Shown here: positions 54,151 through 61,781 of the stretch, piece by piece
Layout of the letters: every line of letters begins with the position of its first letter
How positions within the stretch are numbered: the stretch's first letter is position 1
Made by a program: the position numbers and the translations under genes
NCBI RefSeq assembly: GCF_008107445.1
Contig: NZ_VSLD01000001.1
Location: forward strand, 744,001 to 808,000
Reading direction: 5' to 3'
Length of the DNA: 64,000 nt
DNA from: Arthrobacter echini
Lineage (GTDB): Bacteria > Actinomycetota > Actinomycetes > Actinomycetales > Micrococcaceae
Notes under the pieces: generated by a model
The model's input: only the letters and a program-made list of their open reading frames with translations
Databases searched by the model: none
What the model was told of the DNA's origin: nothing

Positions 54151-54948
54151 CTAGACCGTGCGCCAGTCGCCGCTCGTGAGGTGCGAGCCGGCCTGCGGCC
54201 CCATGAGGAGCATGCCGCCGTCGACGACGAACGAGGCGCCGTTGACGTAGCTGGAGGCGCCGGAGGCGAGGAAGGCGACGACGTCGGCCACCTCCTCAGC
54301 CGATCCCGGCCGGCCCACCGGCACCCCGGGGCGGTCGATGCTGTGCGGATCCTGGTCCTCGGAATCGTTCATCGGAGTGTTGATCTCGCCCGGGAGCACG
54401 GCGTTCGCCGTGATGCCGCGATCACCGAGCTCCAGGGCGATGGTCTTGACGAGGCCGCCGAGGCCGTGCTTGGACGCGTCATAGGCGGCCGATCCCACAC
54501 GCGGCTGCGCCTGGTGGACACTGGTGACCGCGATGATGCGCCCGCCCCTGCCGGCGTCGAGCATGTGCCGGGCCGCGCGCTGGATGCAGACGAACGCGCC
54601 GTCGAGGTTCGCGCCGACCGTGGCGCGCCAGAGATCCCAGTCCGTCTCCATGAACATGGTGCCGCCGTTGATGCCGGCATTGTTGACGAAGACGTCCACC
54701 CCGCCGAGTTCCTCCGCGAGCTGGTCGATCACATCTCCGCAGGCCGGCGCGTCCGTGGTGTCCAGGTGCGCCACCGCCGCCTTGACGCCCTTCTCGCGGA
54801 CGAGGCGCGCGGTCTCCTCCGCGCCCTCCTGGTCGGAGTGCCAGGTGACACCGACCGCGCAGCCGGCCGCTGCGAGGGCGAGTGCTGTTGCCCGGCCGAT
54901 GCCGGAGTCGGAGCCGGTGACGATTGCTGTGCTCGGTGTGAAGTCCAT
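54151..54948 (-). CDS. Short-chain dehydrogenase/reductase (glucose 1-dehydrogenase-like)
   Basis: NAD(P)-dependent oxidoreductase of 265 residues, from the ATG at 54948 behind AAGGATGGGG. Cofactor motif TGSDSGIG at 11-18, NNAG at 89-92, catalytic Ser143, and Tyr156-x3-Lys160. The C-terminal YVNGASFVVDGGML is typical of the classical SDRs. The substrate is not predictable. Confidence 0.88.
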   Translation of the reverse strand: MDFTPSTAIVTGSDSGIGRATALALAAAGCAVGVTWHSDQEGAEETARLVREKGVKAAVAHLDTTDAPACGDVIDQLAEELGGVDVFVNNAGINGGTMFMETDWDLWRATVGANLDGAFVCIQRAARHMLDAGRGGRIIAVTSVHQAQPRVGSAAYDASKHGLGGLVKTIALELGDRGITANAVLPGEINTPMNDSEDQDPHSIDRPGVPVGRPGSAEEVADVVAFLASGASSYVNGASFVVDGGMLLMGPQAGSHLTSGDWRTV

Positions 54949-55010
54949 GCCCCCATCCTTCGCGTGCGGGGCGCCGCTGTGCAAGGTGGCCCTCGGCGGG
55001 ATGCGGACGC

Positions 55011-55050
55011 AGGAGGGGCCCGCACCGTCGTCCCGGTGCGGGCCCCTCCT
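55011..55050 (-). terminator. Terminator after tRNA-Val
   Basis: A perfect 16-base-pair stem (AGGAGGGGCCCGCACC and its complement) with an 8-base loop, 40 bases downstream of the tRNA on the minus strand. Confidence 0.82.
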
Positions 55051-55090
55051 GTATCACCGTCACTGTACTGCCGTCACCGGCGTTCCCATG

Positions 55091-55164
55091 TGCCTGCGCG
55101 GGGCCTTGATCCCCGGGCCTTCCGCGTGTGAGGCGGATGCTCTACCAGACTGAGCTACACAGGC
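55091..55164 (-). tRNA. tRNA-Val (CAC), unusual T-loop
   Basis: 74 bases. Acceptor GCCTGTG pairs with CGCAGGC (one G-T), anticodon CAC at 55130-55128 in a TCCGC/GCGGA stem. The T-arm is CGGGG-ATCAAGG-CCCCG: the stem is perfect but the loop starts with A instead of the nearly invariant T54. No encoded CCA. Confidence 0.88.
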
Positions 55165-55344
55165 CTGTGACTCCTGACCAGCTTAGGCCATCCGGGCGAT
55201 GCGCCAAATTCGCGGGGATCAGCATCGCCGACGACGGCCGAACGGGCCGCTGGTCATCGTCCCGACACCTCAGTAGCCTGAGGGAAACGGATCGGACGCC
55301 GGAGCGGACCGATCGGTCGGGCATGGCGACGAAGGGACGGCACC

Positions 55345-55596
55345 ATGAACAACGAGGACATCCTGCAGCGTATCCAGGCGCTCGTTCAGGAGGAGCACGA
55401 TCTCAGGGACCAGCCCCAGGGTGCTGCGGCCGACGCCGAGAGCCAGGACCACACGGCTCGGCTGAAGCGGGTGGAGGAGGACCTCGACCAGTGCTGGGAT
55501 CTGCTGCGCCAGCGCCGCGCCAAGGCCGATGCCGGGGAGAACCCGGCGGACGCCGATGCGCGCCCCATCAGCCAGGTGGAGGGGTACCGCCAGTGA
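55345..55596 (+). CDS. DUF2630 family protein
   Basis: 83 residues: an N-terminal helix (NNEDILQRIQALVQEEHDLR), a polar loop, and a second helix (LKRVEEDLDQCWDLLRQRRA) that together suggest a helical hairpin; tail SQVEGYRQ is conserved in the family. Actinobacterial, function unknown. The stop overlaps the start of the HAD gene. Confidence 0.85.
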   Translation: MNNEDILQRIQALVQEEHDLRDQPQGAAADAESQDHTARLKRVEEDLDQCWDLLRQRRAKADAGENPADADARPISQVEGYRQ

Positions 55597-56264
55597 TGGC
55601 GCCGCCCCTGGTGCTCTTCGACGTCAACGAGACGCTCTCGGACATGAGCGTGATGTCCCAGCACTTCGAGGAACTCGGCGCACCTCCGCAGCTGGCCGGG
55701 CTGTGGTTCGCCGCGGTGCTCCGGGACGGCTTCGCCCTGACCGCCGTCGGACAGAATATCCCCTTCCGCGATGTGGCCGAAGGGACACTACGGGCGGTCC
55801 TGGCCGGTCAGCCCCTCAACCGGGACCTCGAGGAGGCCGTGGAGCACGTCTTCTCGGGTCTGCAGGGCCTTCCCGTCCACGCCGACGTCGCCGACGGCAT
55901 CCGTGACCTGGCCGCAGGGGGCGTCGACATGGCCGCCCTGACCAACGGCGCGGCCGCGACCGCGGAGGCCCTGCTCGACCGCGCCGGAGTCCGTGACCTG
56001 ATGGGCACCGTCCTGTCCGTCCAGGATGCGCCGCGGTGGAAACCGGCGCCGGAGTCCTACGCCTACGCACTGGAATCGCTCGGCCGGGATCCGGGCGACG
56101 TCGTGCTCCTCGCCGTCCACCCGTGGGACATCGACGGCGCGGCGCGGGCCGGCCTGAGGACCCTCTGGCTGAACCGCGACGGCGCGCCCTACCCGCCCGC
56201 CATGACCGCACCGGACCAGGAGATCCACGCGCTCACCGACGCCCGGGGCGCCCTGCGCGCCTGA
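55596..56264 (+). CDS. Haloacid dehalogenase type II-like hydrolase
   Basis: 222 residues from the ATG at 55596 (the GTG one codon earlier is equally possible). HAD motif I is VLFDVNETL with the nucleophile Asp9; motif II ALTNG and motif III around RWKPAPESYAYAL follow; motif IV HPWDIDGAARAGL. Members hydrolyse 2-haloacids or phosphate esters; the natural substrate is unknown. One base overlap with DUF2630. Confidence 0.88.
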   Translation: MAPPLVLFDVNETLSDMSVMSQHFEELGAPPQLAGLWFAAVLRDGFALTAVGQNIPFRDVAEGTLRAVLAGQPLNRDLEEAVEHVFSGLQGLPVHADVADGIRDLAAGGVDMAALTNGAAATAEALLDRAGVRDLMGTVLSVQDAPRWKPAPESYAYALESLGRDPGDVVLLAVHPWDIDGAARAGLRTLWLNRDGAPYPPAMTAPDQEIHALTDARGALRA

Positions 56265-56346
56265 CGCCGTCCGGGAGCCGTGGCGGGCCCGCTCGGCGGG
56301 GTGCGTTCCCGGACCGTGCAGTCCGGTCCGCAGCGCCTTCCACGGG

Positions 56347-56385
56347 AGCGGGATGCGGCGTAGGATCAGCTCGCCGCATCCCGCT
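56347..56385 (+). promoter_or_regulatory. Stem-loop in the ktrB leader
   Basis: AGCGGGATGCGGCG and its complement form a 14-base-pair stem with an 11-base loop, 20 bases before the ktrB start codon. It may end HAD transcripts or regulate potassium-transporter expression. The stem does not cover the GGAGG at 56389-56393. Confidence 0.5.
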
Positions 56386-56405
56386 ACCGGAGGTTCCGCG
56401 TCCCC

Positions 56406-57827
56406 GTGAGGTTCACCAGTCAGACCCCGCGGGCGGCCCGGACGCCGGCGACGTCGAGGGTCCAGGCCCTGGCCCGTATCCTCCGTGCCTGGGCGGCGCA
56501 CCTGAGTCCGCGCCATCCGGCCCAGGTGATCGTGCTCGGTTTCGCAGCGGCCATCCTCGCGGGCACCCTCCTGCTCACGCTGCCCACCTCCAGGGTGGGC
56601 CCGGGAGGCGCGGGCTTCCTCGAGGCCCTCTTCACCGCCACGTCCGCGGTCTGCGTCACCGGCCTGACCGTCGTCGACACCCCGGCGTACTGGACCGGCG
56701 TGGGCCAGGTGACCATCCTGGCGCTGATCCAGATCGGCGGCTTCGGCATCATGTCCTTCGCCTCGCTGCTCGGAGTCCTGCTGGCCCGTCGGATGGGCCT
56801 GCGCTCGCGGATCTCGACGGCGGCGGAGACGAAGAGCACGGGCATCGGTGACGTGCGCAGCATCCTGGTCGGGATCCTGAGGACCACCCTGCTGGTGGAG
56901 GGCGTGACCGCGGTAATCCTCGCCGGCCGCTTCCACCTCGGGTACGGCCGTCCACCGGCCGAGTCCGTGTGGCTCGGCGTCTTCCATGCCGTCTCGGCGT
57001 TCAACAACGCCGGCTTCGCCCTCTTCAGCGACAATCTGACGGGATTCGTGGGCGACCCGTGGATCTGCCTGCCCGTGGCCGGCGCCGTCATCCTCGGAGG
57101 ACTCGGCTTCCCCGTACTGTTCGAACTGCGGCGCCACTTCCGGTACCCGCGCAAGTGGCTGATGACCACCAAGCTCGTGCTGAGCGGGACCCTCGTGCTC
57201 CTGGTCCTCGGCACCGTCTTCATCACCGCGGTGGAGTGGTCCAGTCCGGCGACCCTCGGACCGCTGCCGCCCGGCGAGCGGGTCCTCGCCGGATTCTTCC
57301 AGTCCACCATGACGCGCACCGCGGGCTTCAACAGCGTCGACATCGGGCAGCTCCACCCGGTCACCCTGCTGGCCATGGACGTGCTGATGTTCATCGGGGG
57401 TGGTCCCGCCGGCACCGCAGGGGGGCTGAAGATCACCACCTTCGGTGTGCTGTTCTTCATCCTCTACACGGAGATCAGCGGAGGCAACGCCGTCAACGTC
57501 TTCGGCAAGCGACTCCCGCGCTCCGTGCACCGGCAGGCCATCTCGATCGTGCTGCTCGCCGGAGGCCTGGTCATCACGGCCACGATGGTCCTGATGCTGA
57601 TCACCGACTTCGGGCTGGACCGGATCCTGTTCGAGGTGGTCTCCGCCTTCGGCACCGTGGGACTGTCCACCGGCATCACCGCGGGCATCCCGTCCGTGGG
57701 CCAGGTGATCCTCATCCTGGTGATGTTCGCCGGGAGGCTGGGCCCGGTGACCCTCGCCTCGGCCCTGGCGCTGCGGTCCAGGCCCCTCCAGTACGAATAC
57801 CCCAAGGAAAGGCCCCTCATTGGCTAG
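56406..57827 (+). CDS. ktrB: Potassium channel subunit KtrB (TrkH family)
   Basis: Membrane subunit of a Na+-dependent K+ uptake system, 473 residues from a GTG with GGAGG upstream. Four pore repeats are visible by their filter regions: SAVCVTGLTV, SAFNNAGFAL, TRTAGFNSVD and SAFGTVGLST. A basic N-terminal tail of about 30 residues precedes helix 1. Overlaps ktrA by 8 bases. Confidence 0.93.
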   Translation: MRFTSQTPRAARTPATSRVQALARILRAWAAHLSPRHPAQVIVLGFAAAILAGTLLLTLPTSRVGPGGAGFLEALFTATSAVCVTGLTVVDTPAYWTGVGQVTILALIQIGGFGIMSFASLLGVLLARRMGLRSRISTAAETKSTGIGDVRSILVGILRTTLLVEGVTAVILAGRFHLGYGRPPAESVWLGVFHAVSAFNNAGFALFSDNLTGFVGDPWICLPVAGAVILGGLGFPVLFELRRHFRYPRKWLMTTKLVLSGTLVLLVLGTVFITAVEWSSPATLGPLPPGERVLAGFFQSTMTRTAGFNSVDIGQLHPVTLLAMDVLMFIGGGPAGTAGGLKITTFGVLFFILYTEISGGNAVNVFGKRLPRSVHRQAISIVLLAGGLVITATMVLMLITDFGLDRILFEVVSAFGTVGLSTGITAGIPSVGQVILILVMFAGRLGPVTLASALALRSRPLQYEYPKERPLIG

Positions 57828-58518
57828 GCAACGCTTCTTCTCCTCCAAACCCATCGAGGCCATCGCGGCGGCCGATTCCGTCGCCGTCATCGGCCTCGGG
57901 CGCTTCGGCGGCGCGCTCGCCCTCGAACTCGAGGGGGCCGGAACCGAGGTCCTCGGGATAGACCTCGACGAGGAAGTGGTCCAGTCCTTCAACGGTCGCC
58001 TGACGCACGTGGTGCGCGCCGACGCCACCAAGGAGGAGGCGCTGCGCCAGCTCTCCCTGCCGGATTTCGACCGTGTGGTGGTGGGGATCGGCAGCGACCT
58101 CGAGGCGAGCATCCTGACGACGTCGATCCTCCTGCGGTTCGATCGCTCCACCGTCTGGGCGAAAGCCATCAGCGAGCCGCACGCGCAGATCCTGTCCCAG
58201 CTCGGGGTGGAGCACGTCATCCGGCCCGAGCACGACATGGGCCGGCGCGTGGCGCACCTGGTCCGCGGCACCATGCTCGACTACGTGGAGTTCGAGGACA
58301 ACTTCGCGATGGTCAAGACCCGCCCGCCCCGCGAGTACTGGGACCGGGAGCTGGGCACCACCGGGCTGCGCGGCAAGTACGGCGTGACGGTCGTCGCCGT
58401 CCGGCGCAAGGGCGGGACGTGGGACTACACCACGGCCCAGACCACCCTCTACGACGACGACGAGATCATCGTCGCGGGGCCCACGGCCAAGGCGGAACTC
58501 TTCAGCTCCCTCCTGTAG
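57820..58518 (+). CDS. ktrA: Potassium uptake regulatory subunit KtrA (RCK domain)
   Basis: Cytoplasmic gating ring of KtrAB. 232 residues from a TTG start with AAGGAAAGG upstream, overlapping ktrB by 8 bases. Nucleotide-binding VIGLGRFGGALALELE and the acidic IDLDEE at the end of the second strand, which bind ATP/ADP in KtrA; a C-terminal RCK_C domain (about 145-232) is where cyclic di-AMP binds in homologues. Confidence 0.92.
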   Translation: MARQRFFSSKPIEAIAAADSVAVIGLGRFGGALALELEGAGTEVLGIDLDEEVVQSFNGRLTHVVRADATKEEALRQLSLPDFDRVVVGIGSDLEASILTTSILLRFDRSTVWAKAISEPHAQILSQLGVEHVIRPEHDMGRRVAHLVRGTMLDYVEFEDNFAMVKTRPPREYWDRELGTTGLRGKYGVTVVAVRRKGGTWDYTTAQTTLYDDDEIIVAGPTAKAELFSSLL

Positions 58519-58631
58519 CGCGCCACGTCATCGATGTCGCGCCCGCGCCCGAGCGGGGCTAGTGTGGACGAACTGGTGAGCCGGGAAGTCTGGTCGGCGT
58601 GACGTCGAGCGTGCCCAACCGAAGGAATGCC

Positions 58632-60050
58632 ATGGCCCATCTTGCAGGCCCCACCGATCCCGTCCCGGACTCCCCGCCCGGCAGCAGGATCTTCTCCCGC
58701 AGCAGCTACCCCGAACACCTGCGCATCACGAGCATCCTGCGCAAGGAGACCGTGGGCGGAGGCCTGCTGCTGCTGGCCACGGTCATCGCACTGGTCCTCG
58801 CCAATACGGCCGCAGCGGACGCCTACTTCGCCGTCCGGGACTTCCGGTTCGGCTACGAGCCGTGGCACCTCGAACTGAGTGTGGGAACCTGGTCCGCCGA
58901 CGGGCTGCTCGCCATCTTCTTCTTCCTCGCCGGCCTGGAACTGAAGCGGGAGTTCGTGGCCGGGGACCTCCGCAAGTTCGACCGCGCGATCGTCCCGGTC
59001 GCCGCGGCCGTGGGCGGCGTGGTCGTGCCCGCGCTCATCTATGTAGCCATCACCTTCAGCGCCGGACCGGAGGCCCTGCGCGGCTGGGCCATCCCCACCG
59101 CCACCGACATCGCGTTCGCGGTGGCCGTACTCGCCGTCGTCGGGTCCCATCTACCCAGCGCGCTGCGCATCTTCCTCCTGACCCTCGCCGTGGTGGACGA
59201 CCTCCTGGCGATCAGCATCATCGCCTTCTTCTACTCCGAGGACATCGCGTTCCCGCCCCTGCTGCTGGCGATCGTCCCGCTCGCGGTCTACGCCTTCGCG
59301 GCGCAGCGCTTCCCCGCCTTCTTCCAGCGCCATCCGTGGTCGCCGTGGGTGATCCTGCTCCCCCTCGGGATCATCGTGTGGGCGCTGGTGCACGAGTCGG
59401 GCGTCCACGCCACGGTGGCGGGCGTGCTGCTCGCCTTCGCCATCCCGGTGCTGCCCCGCGGTGTCACCCGCGCGGACGCCGTGAAGTCGGCCGACGCCGT
59501 CGACGCCGCGGAGGCGTCGGCGGACGAGGTGCCCGCCGCCCAGCCGGACGGCCTCGCGGACACCCTCGAACACCGCATCCGTCCGCTGTCCGCCGGGTTC
59601 GCCGTGCCCGTCTTCGCATTCTTCTCCGCCGGCGTGGCCGTGGGCGGGATCGACGGCCTGGTGAATGCGATCACCGACCCGATCGCGATCGGCATCATGG
59701 TGGCCCTCGTCATCGGCAAGCCCATCGGGATCCTGCTCGCCACCGTCGTCGTCACGAAGACCACGAAGGCGGCCCTCGCCCCGGACCTGGCGTGGATCGA
59801 CATCATCGGCGTCGCGATCCTGGCGGGCGTCGGCTTCACGGTCTCGCTGCTCATCAGCGAACTCGGCTTCGGGCAGGGCACCGTGGAGGACGATCACGCC
59901 AAGGTGGCCATCCTCGCCGGGTCCCTGATCGCCGCGCTCGTGGCAGCGGTCCTGCTGCTCCGGCGCAGCAAGCGCTACCGGGAGATCGAGGAGCAGGAGA
60001 GGATCGACGCCGACGACGACGGCATACCGGACGTCTTCGAGCAGCAGTAG
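58632..60050 (+). CDS. nhaA: Na+/H+ antiporter NhaA with C-terminal EF-hand-like motif
   Basis: 472 residues from the ATG at 58632 behind GAAGGA. Exports sodium in exchange for protons. The ion-binding pair is in [17 protein letters not shown], the two adjacent aspartates equivalent to Asp163/164. NhaA signature segments [14 protein letters not shown] and [18 protein letters not shown] are intact. A 40-residue polar loop interrupts the middle. The cytoplasmic tail ends with [12 protein letters not shown], a perfect D-x-D-x-D-G-x-x-D-x-x-E calcium-loop pattern. Confidence 0.94.
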   Translation: MAHLAGPTDPVPDSPPGSRIFSRSSYPEHLRITSILRKETVGGGLLLLATVIALVLANTAAADAYFAVRDFRFGYEPWHLELSVGTWSADGLLAIFFFLAGLELKREFVAGDLRKFDRAIVPVAAAVGGVVVPALIYVAITFSAGPEALRGWAIPTATDIAFAVAVLAVVGSHLPSALRIFLLTLAVVDDLLAISIIAFFYSEDIAFPPLLLAIVPLAVYAFAAQRFPAFFQRHPWSPWVILLPLGIIVWALVHESGVHATVAGVLLAFAIPVLPRGVTRADAVKSADAVDAAEASADEVPAAQPDGLADTLEHRIRPLSAGFAVPVFAFFSAGVAVGGIDGLVNAITDPIAIGIMVALVIGKPIGILLATVVVTKTTKAALAPDLAWIDIIGVAILAGVGFTVSLLISELGFGQGTVEDDHAKVAILAGSLIAALVAAVLLLRRSKRYREIEEQERIDADDDGIPDVFEQQ

Positions 60051-60054
60051 GCGC

Positions 60055-60318
60055 TCAGTCCGCGCGGGGTCCGTACCTCCGCCACAGCCAGGAGAGGGTG
60101 AGGATCCCCGCGCTGCGACGGAACCCGCTCCGACCCGTGGTGGTCTCGAGCAGCGCCCAGACCAGCAGGCAGGCGGAGCTCGCCCGGCGTAGGCGCTCGC
60201 GGTTCTCCGCCCCGAGCGCCATGAAGGAGGCCGCTCCGAACCCGGCCCAGCCGAGGATGGGCGCGTTGGGTCGCTGCATCACCGTCTGCCGTCCGAACTC
60301 GTCGGTGAAGAATCCCAT
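60055..60318 (-). CDS. Small hypothetical membrane protein
   Basis: 87 residues from the ATG at 60318, which shares one base with the ku stop codon; a GTG one codon upstream is also possible. The middle (GWAGFGAASFMALGAE) and SACLLVWALLE are hydrophobic, otherwise basic. No family recognised. Downstream of ku on the same strand. Confidence 0.65.
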   Translation of the reverse strand: MGFFTDEFGRQTVMQRPNAPILGWAGFGAASFMALGAENRERLRRASSACLLVWALLETTTGRSGFRRSAGILTLSWLWRRYGPRAD

Positions 60319-61151
60319 CACGCGCCCTTCTGCTTCGTGGAGCCGGTGGCCTTCTTGGCGCCGGCCTTCTCCCGGTTCTTCTCGACGCTGCGGCGCAGCG
60401 CCTCCATGAGATCCAGGACGTTGTCGTCGTCGTCCTCGTCCGCCGGGCCGAAGGTCTCCTCCGTGTCGAGGGTGTCGCCCTTGTCGATCTTCGCCTCGAT
60501 GAGGGTGCGCAGCTGGGACTGGTAGTCGTCGGTGAAGTTCTCCGGATCGAAGTCCGTGGAGAAGGAGTCGACGAGCTCGGCCGACATCTGCTTCTCCTTC
60601 GCGGAGATGCGCACCTTCTCCTCGAGGGCGGGGAAGGCGGCCTCGCGGATCTCGTCGTCCCAGAGGAGGGTCTGGAGCATCAGGACGTCACCGCGTACGC
60701 GCAGCGCGGCGAGGCGGCTCTTCTGGCGGAGGGCGAACTGCACGATCGCCGTGCGATCCGTCTCCTGGAGCGTGCGGCGCAGCAGGACGTACGCCTTGAT
60801 CGAGGTGCTGTCCGGTTCGAGGTAGTAGGCGCGGTCCAGCATGATCGGGTCGAGCTGATCGCTCGGGACGAACTCCACCACCTCGATCTCCCGGCTGCGC
60901 TCCACCGGCAGCGCGGAGAGATCGTCGTCGGTCAGCACCACGGTGTGCTCGCCGTCGTCGTAGGCCTTGTCGATGTCCTTGAAGTCCACGATCTCCCCGC
61001 AGACCTCGCAGCGCCGCTGGTAGCGGATCCGGCCGCCGTCCCTGTCGTGGACCTGGTGGAGCGAGATGTCGTGGTCCTCCGTGGCGCTGTAGACCTTCAC
61101 GGGGACATTGACCAGGCCGAACGCGACCGCACCCTTCCAGATGGCTCTCAT
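60318..61151 (-). CDS. ku: Non-homologous end-joining protein Ku
   Basis: DNA-end-binding homodimer of bacterial NHEJ. The ATG at 61151 gives 277 residues starting MRAIWKGAVAFGLVNVPVKV, the signature start of bacterial Ku. The beta-barrel core includes CEVCGEIVDFKDIDKAY. A Lys-rich C-terminal tail recruits LigD in homologues and is present (KKATGSTKQKGA). LigD lies nearby on the opposite strand. Confidence 0.95.
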   Translation of the reverse strand: MRAIWKGAVAFGLVNVPVKVYSATEDHDISLHQVHDRDGGRIRYQRRCEVCGEIVDFKDIDKAYDDGEHTVVLTDDDLSALPVERSREIEVVEFVPSDQLDPIMLDRAYYLEPDSTSIKAYVLLRRTLQETDRTAIVQFALRQKSRLAALRVRGDVLMLQTLLWDDEIREAAFPALEEKVRISAKEKQMSAELVDSFSTDFDPENFTDDYQSQLRTLIEAKIDKGDTLDTEETFGPADEDDDDNVLDLMEALRRSVEKNREKAGAKKATGSTKQKGA

Positions 61152-61220
61152 GGCTCCAGTAGACACCACGCGCGCCGGGCGGGCCAGAGCACGCGGGACA
61201 ACCGCGCCTAGACTTGGGGG

Positions 61221-61715
61221 GTGACTTCCGAAACCGCAGAACCCACGGTCAGCAGGACCACCAGCGACGACGGCGCCACGGTGCTGCGCCTCGCCTTCGA
61301 GTTCGCCTTCCCGCCCACCGTGCTGTGGAAGCACCTCACCGACGCCGAGAAGCTCAAGTACTGGTTCCCGTGCGAGATGGAGTTCGAGCCGCGGAAGGAC
61401 GCGGAGATCCTGTTCCGGTACGCCGACCAGAAGCCCCTGCGCGGTGTGGTGCTGGAGGCCGAGCGGCCCTCGGTGCTGGCGTACACGTGGGAGCGGGACA
61501 CCCTGCGCTGGGAACTGGAGCGGACACCGGACAACGGTACGCGCCTCGTGCTGCTGCTCACCCCCGGGAGCCCGCGCCACGCGGCCACCATGGCTGCGGG
61601 CTGGCACCTGACCATCGCGGGCCTCGACGACTTCCTGAACAAGCGCAATCTCGGGCAGGATCCCGCGCTCTGGGAGGTCTACGTGGACCGGTACCGCGAG
61701 CAGTTCGCCGACTGA
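61221..61715 (+). CDS. AHSA1/SRPBCC domain protein
   Basis: 164 residues from a GTG. Fold features: RLAFEFAFPPTVLWKHLTD, KLKYWFPCEMEFEPRK, and HLTIAGLDDFLNK, as in AHSA1-like (activator of Hsp90 homologue) proteins. Ligand and function unknown. It lies between divergent ku and ligD, 66 bases before ligD, and may be cotranscribed with it. Confidence 0.87.
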   Translation: MTSETAEPTVSRTTSDDGATVLRLAFEFAFPPTVLWKHLTDAEKLKYWFPCEMEFEPRKDAEILFRYADQKPLRGVVLEAERPSVLAYTWERDTLRWELERTPDNGTRLVLLLTPGSPRHAATMAAGWHLTIAGLDDFLNKRNLGQDPALWEVYVDRYREQFAD

Positions 61716-61781
61716 GACCGCCACCGGCATCGACGGACCGCACCACTGGCATCCGCGGCCCATCCAGTCGAGACTGGGGGT

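Noticed and set aside
55788..58274. 828-codon minus-strand frame over HAD, ktrB and ktrA
   Set aside because: Shadow of three identified genes on the plus strand.
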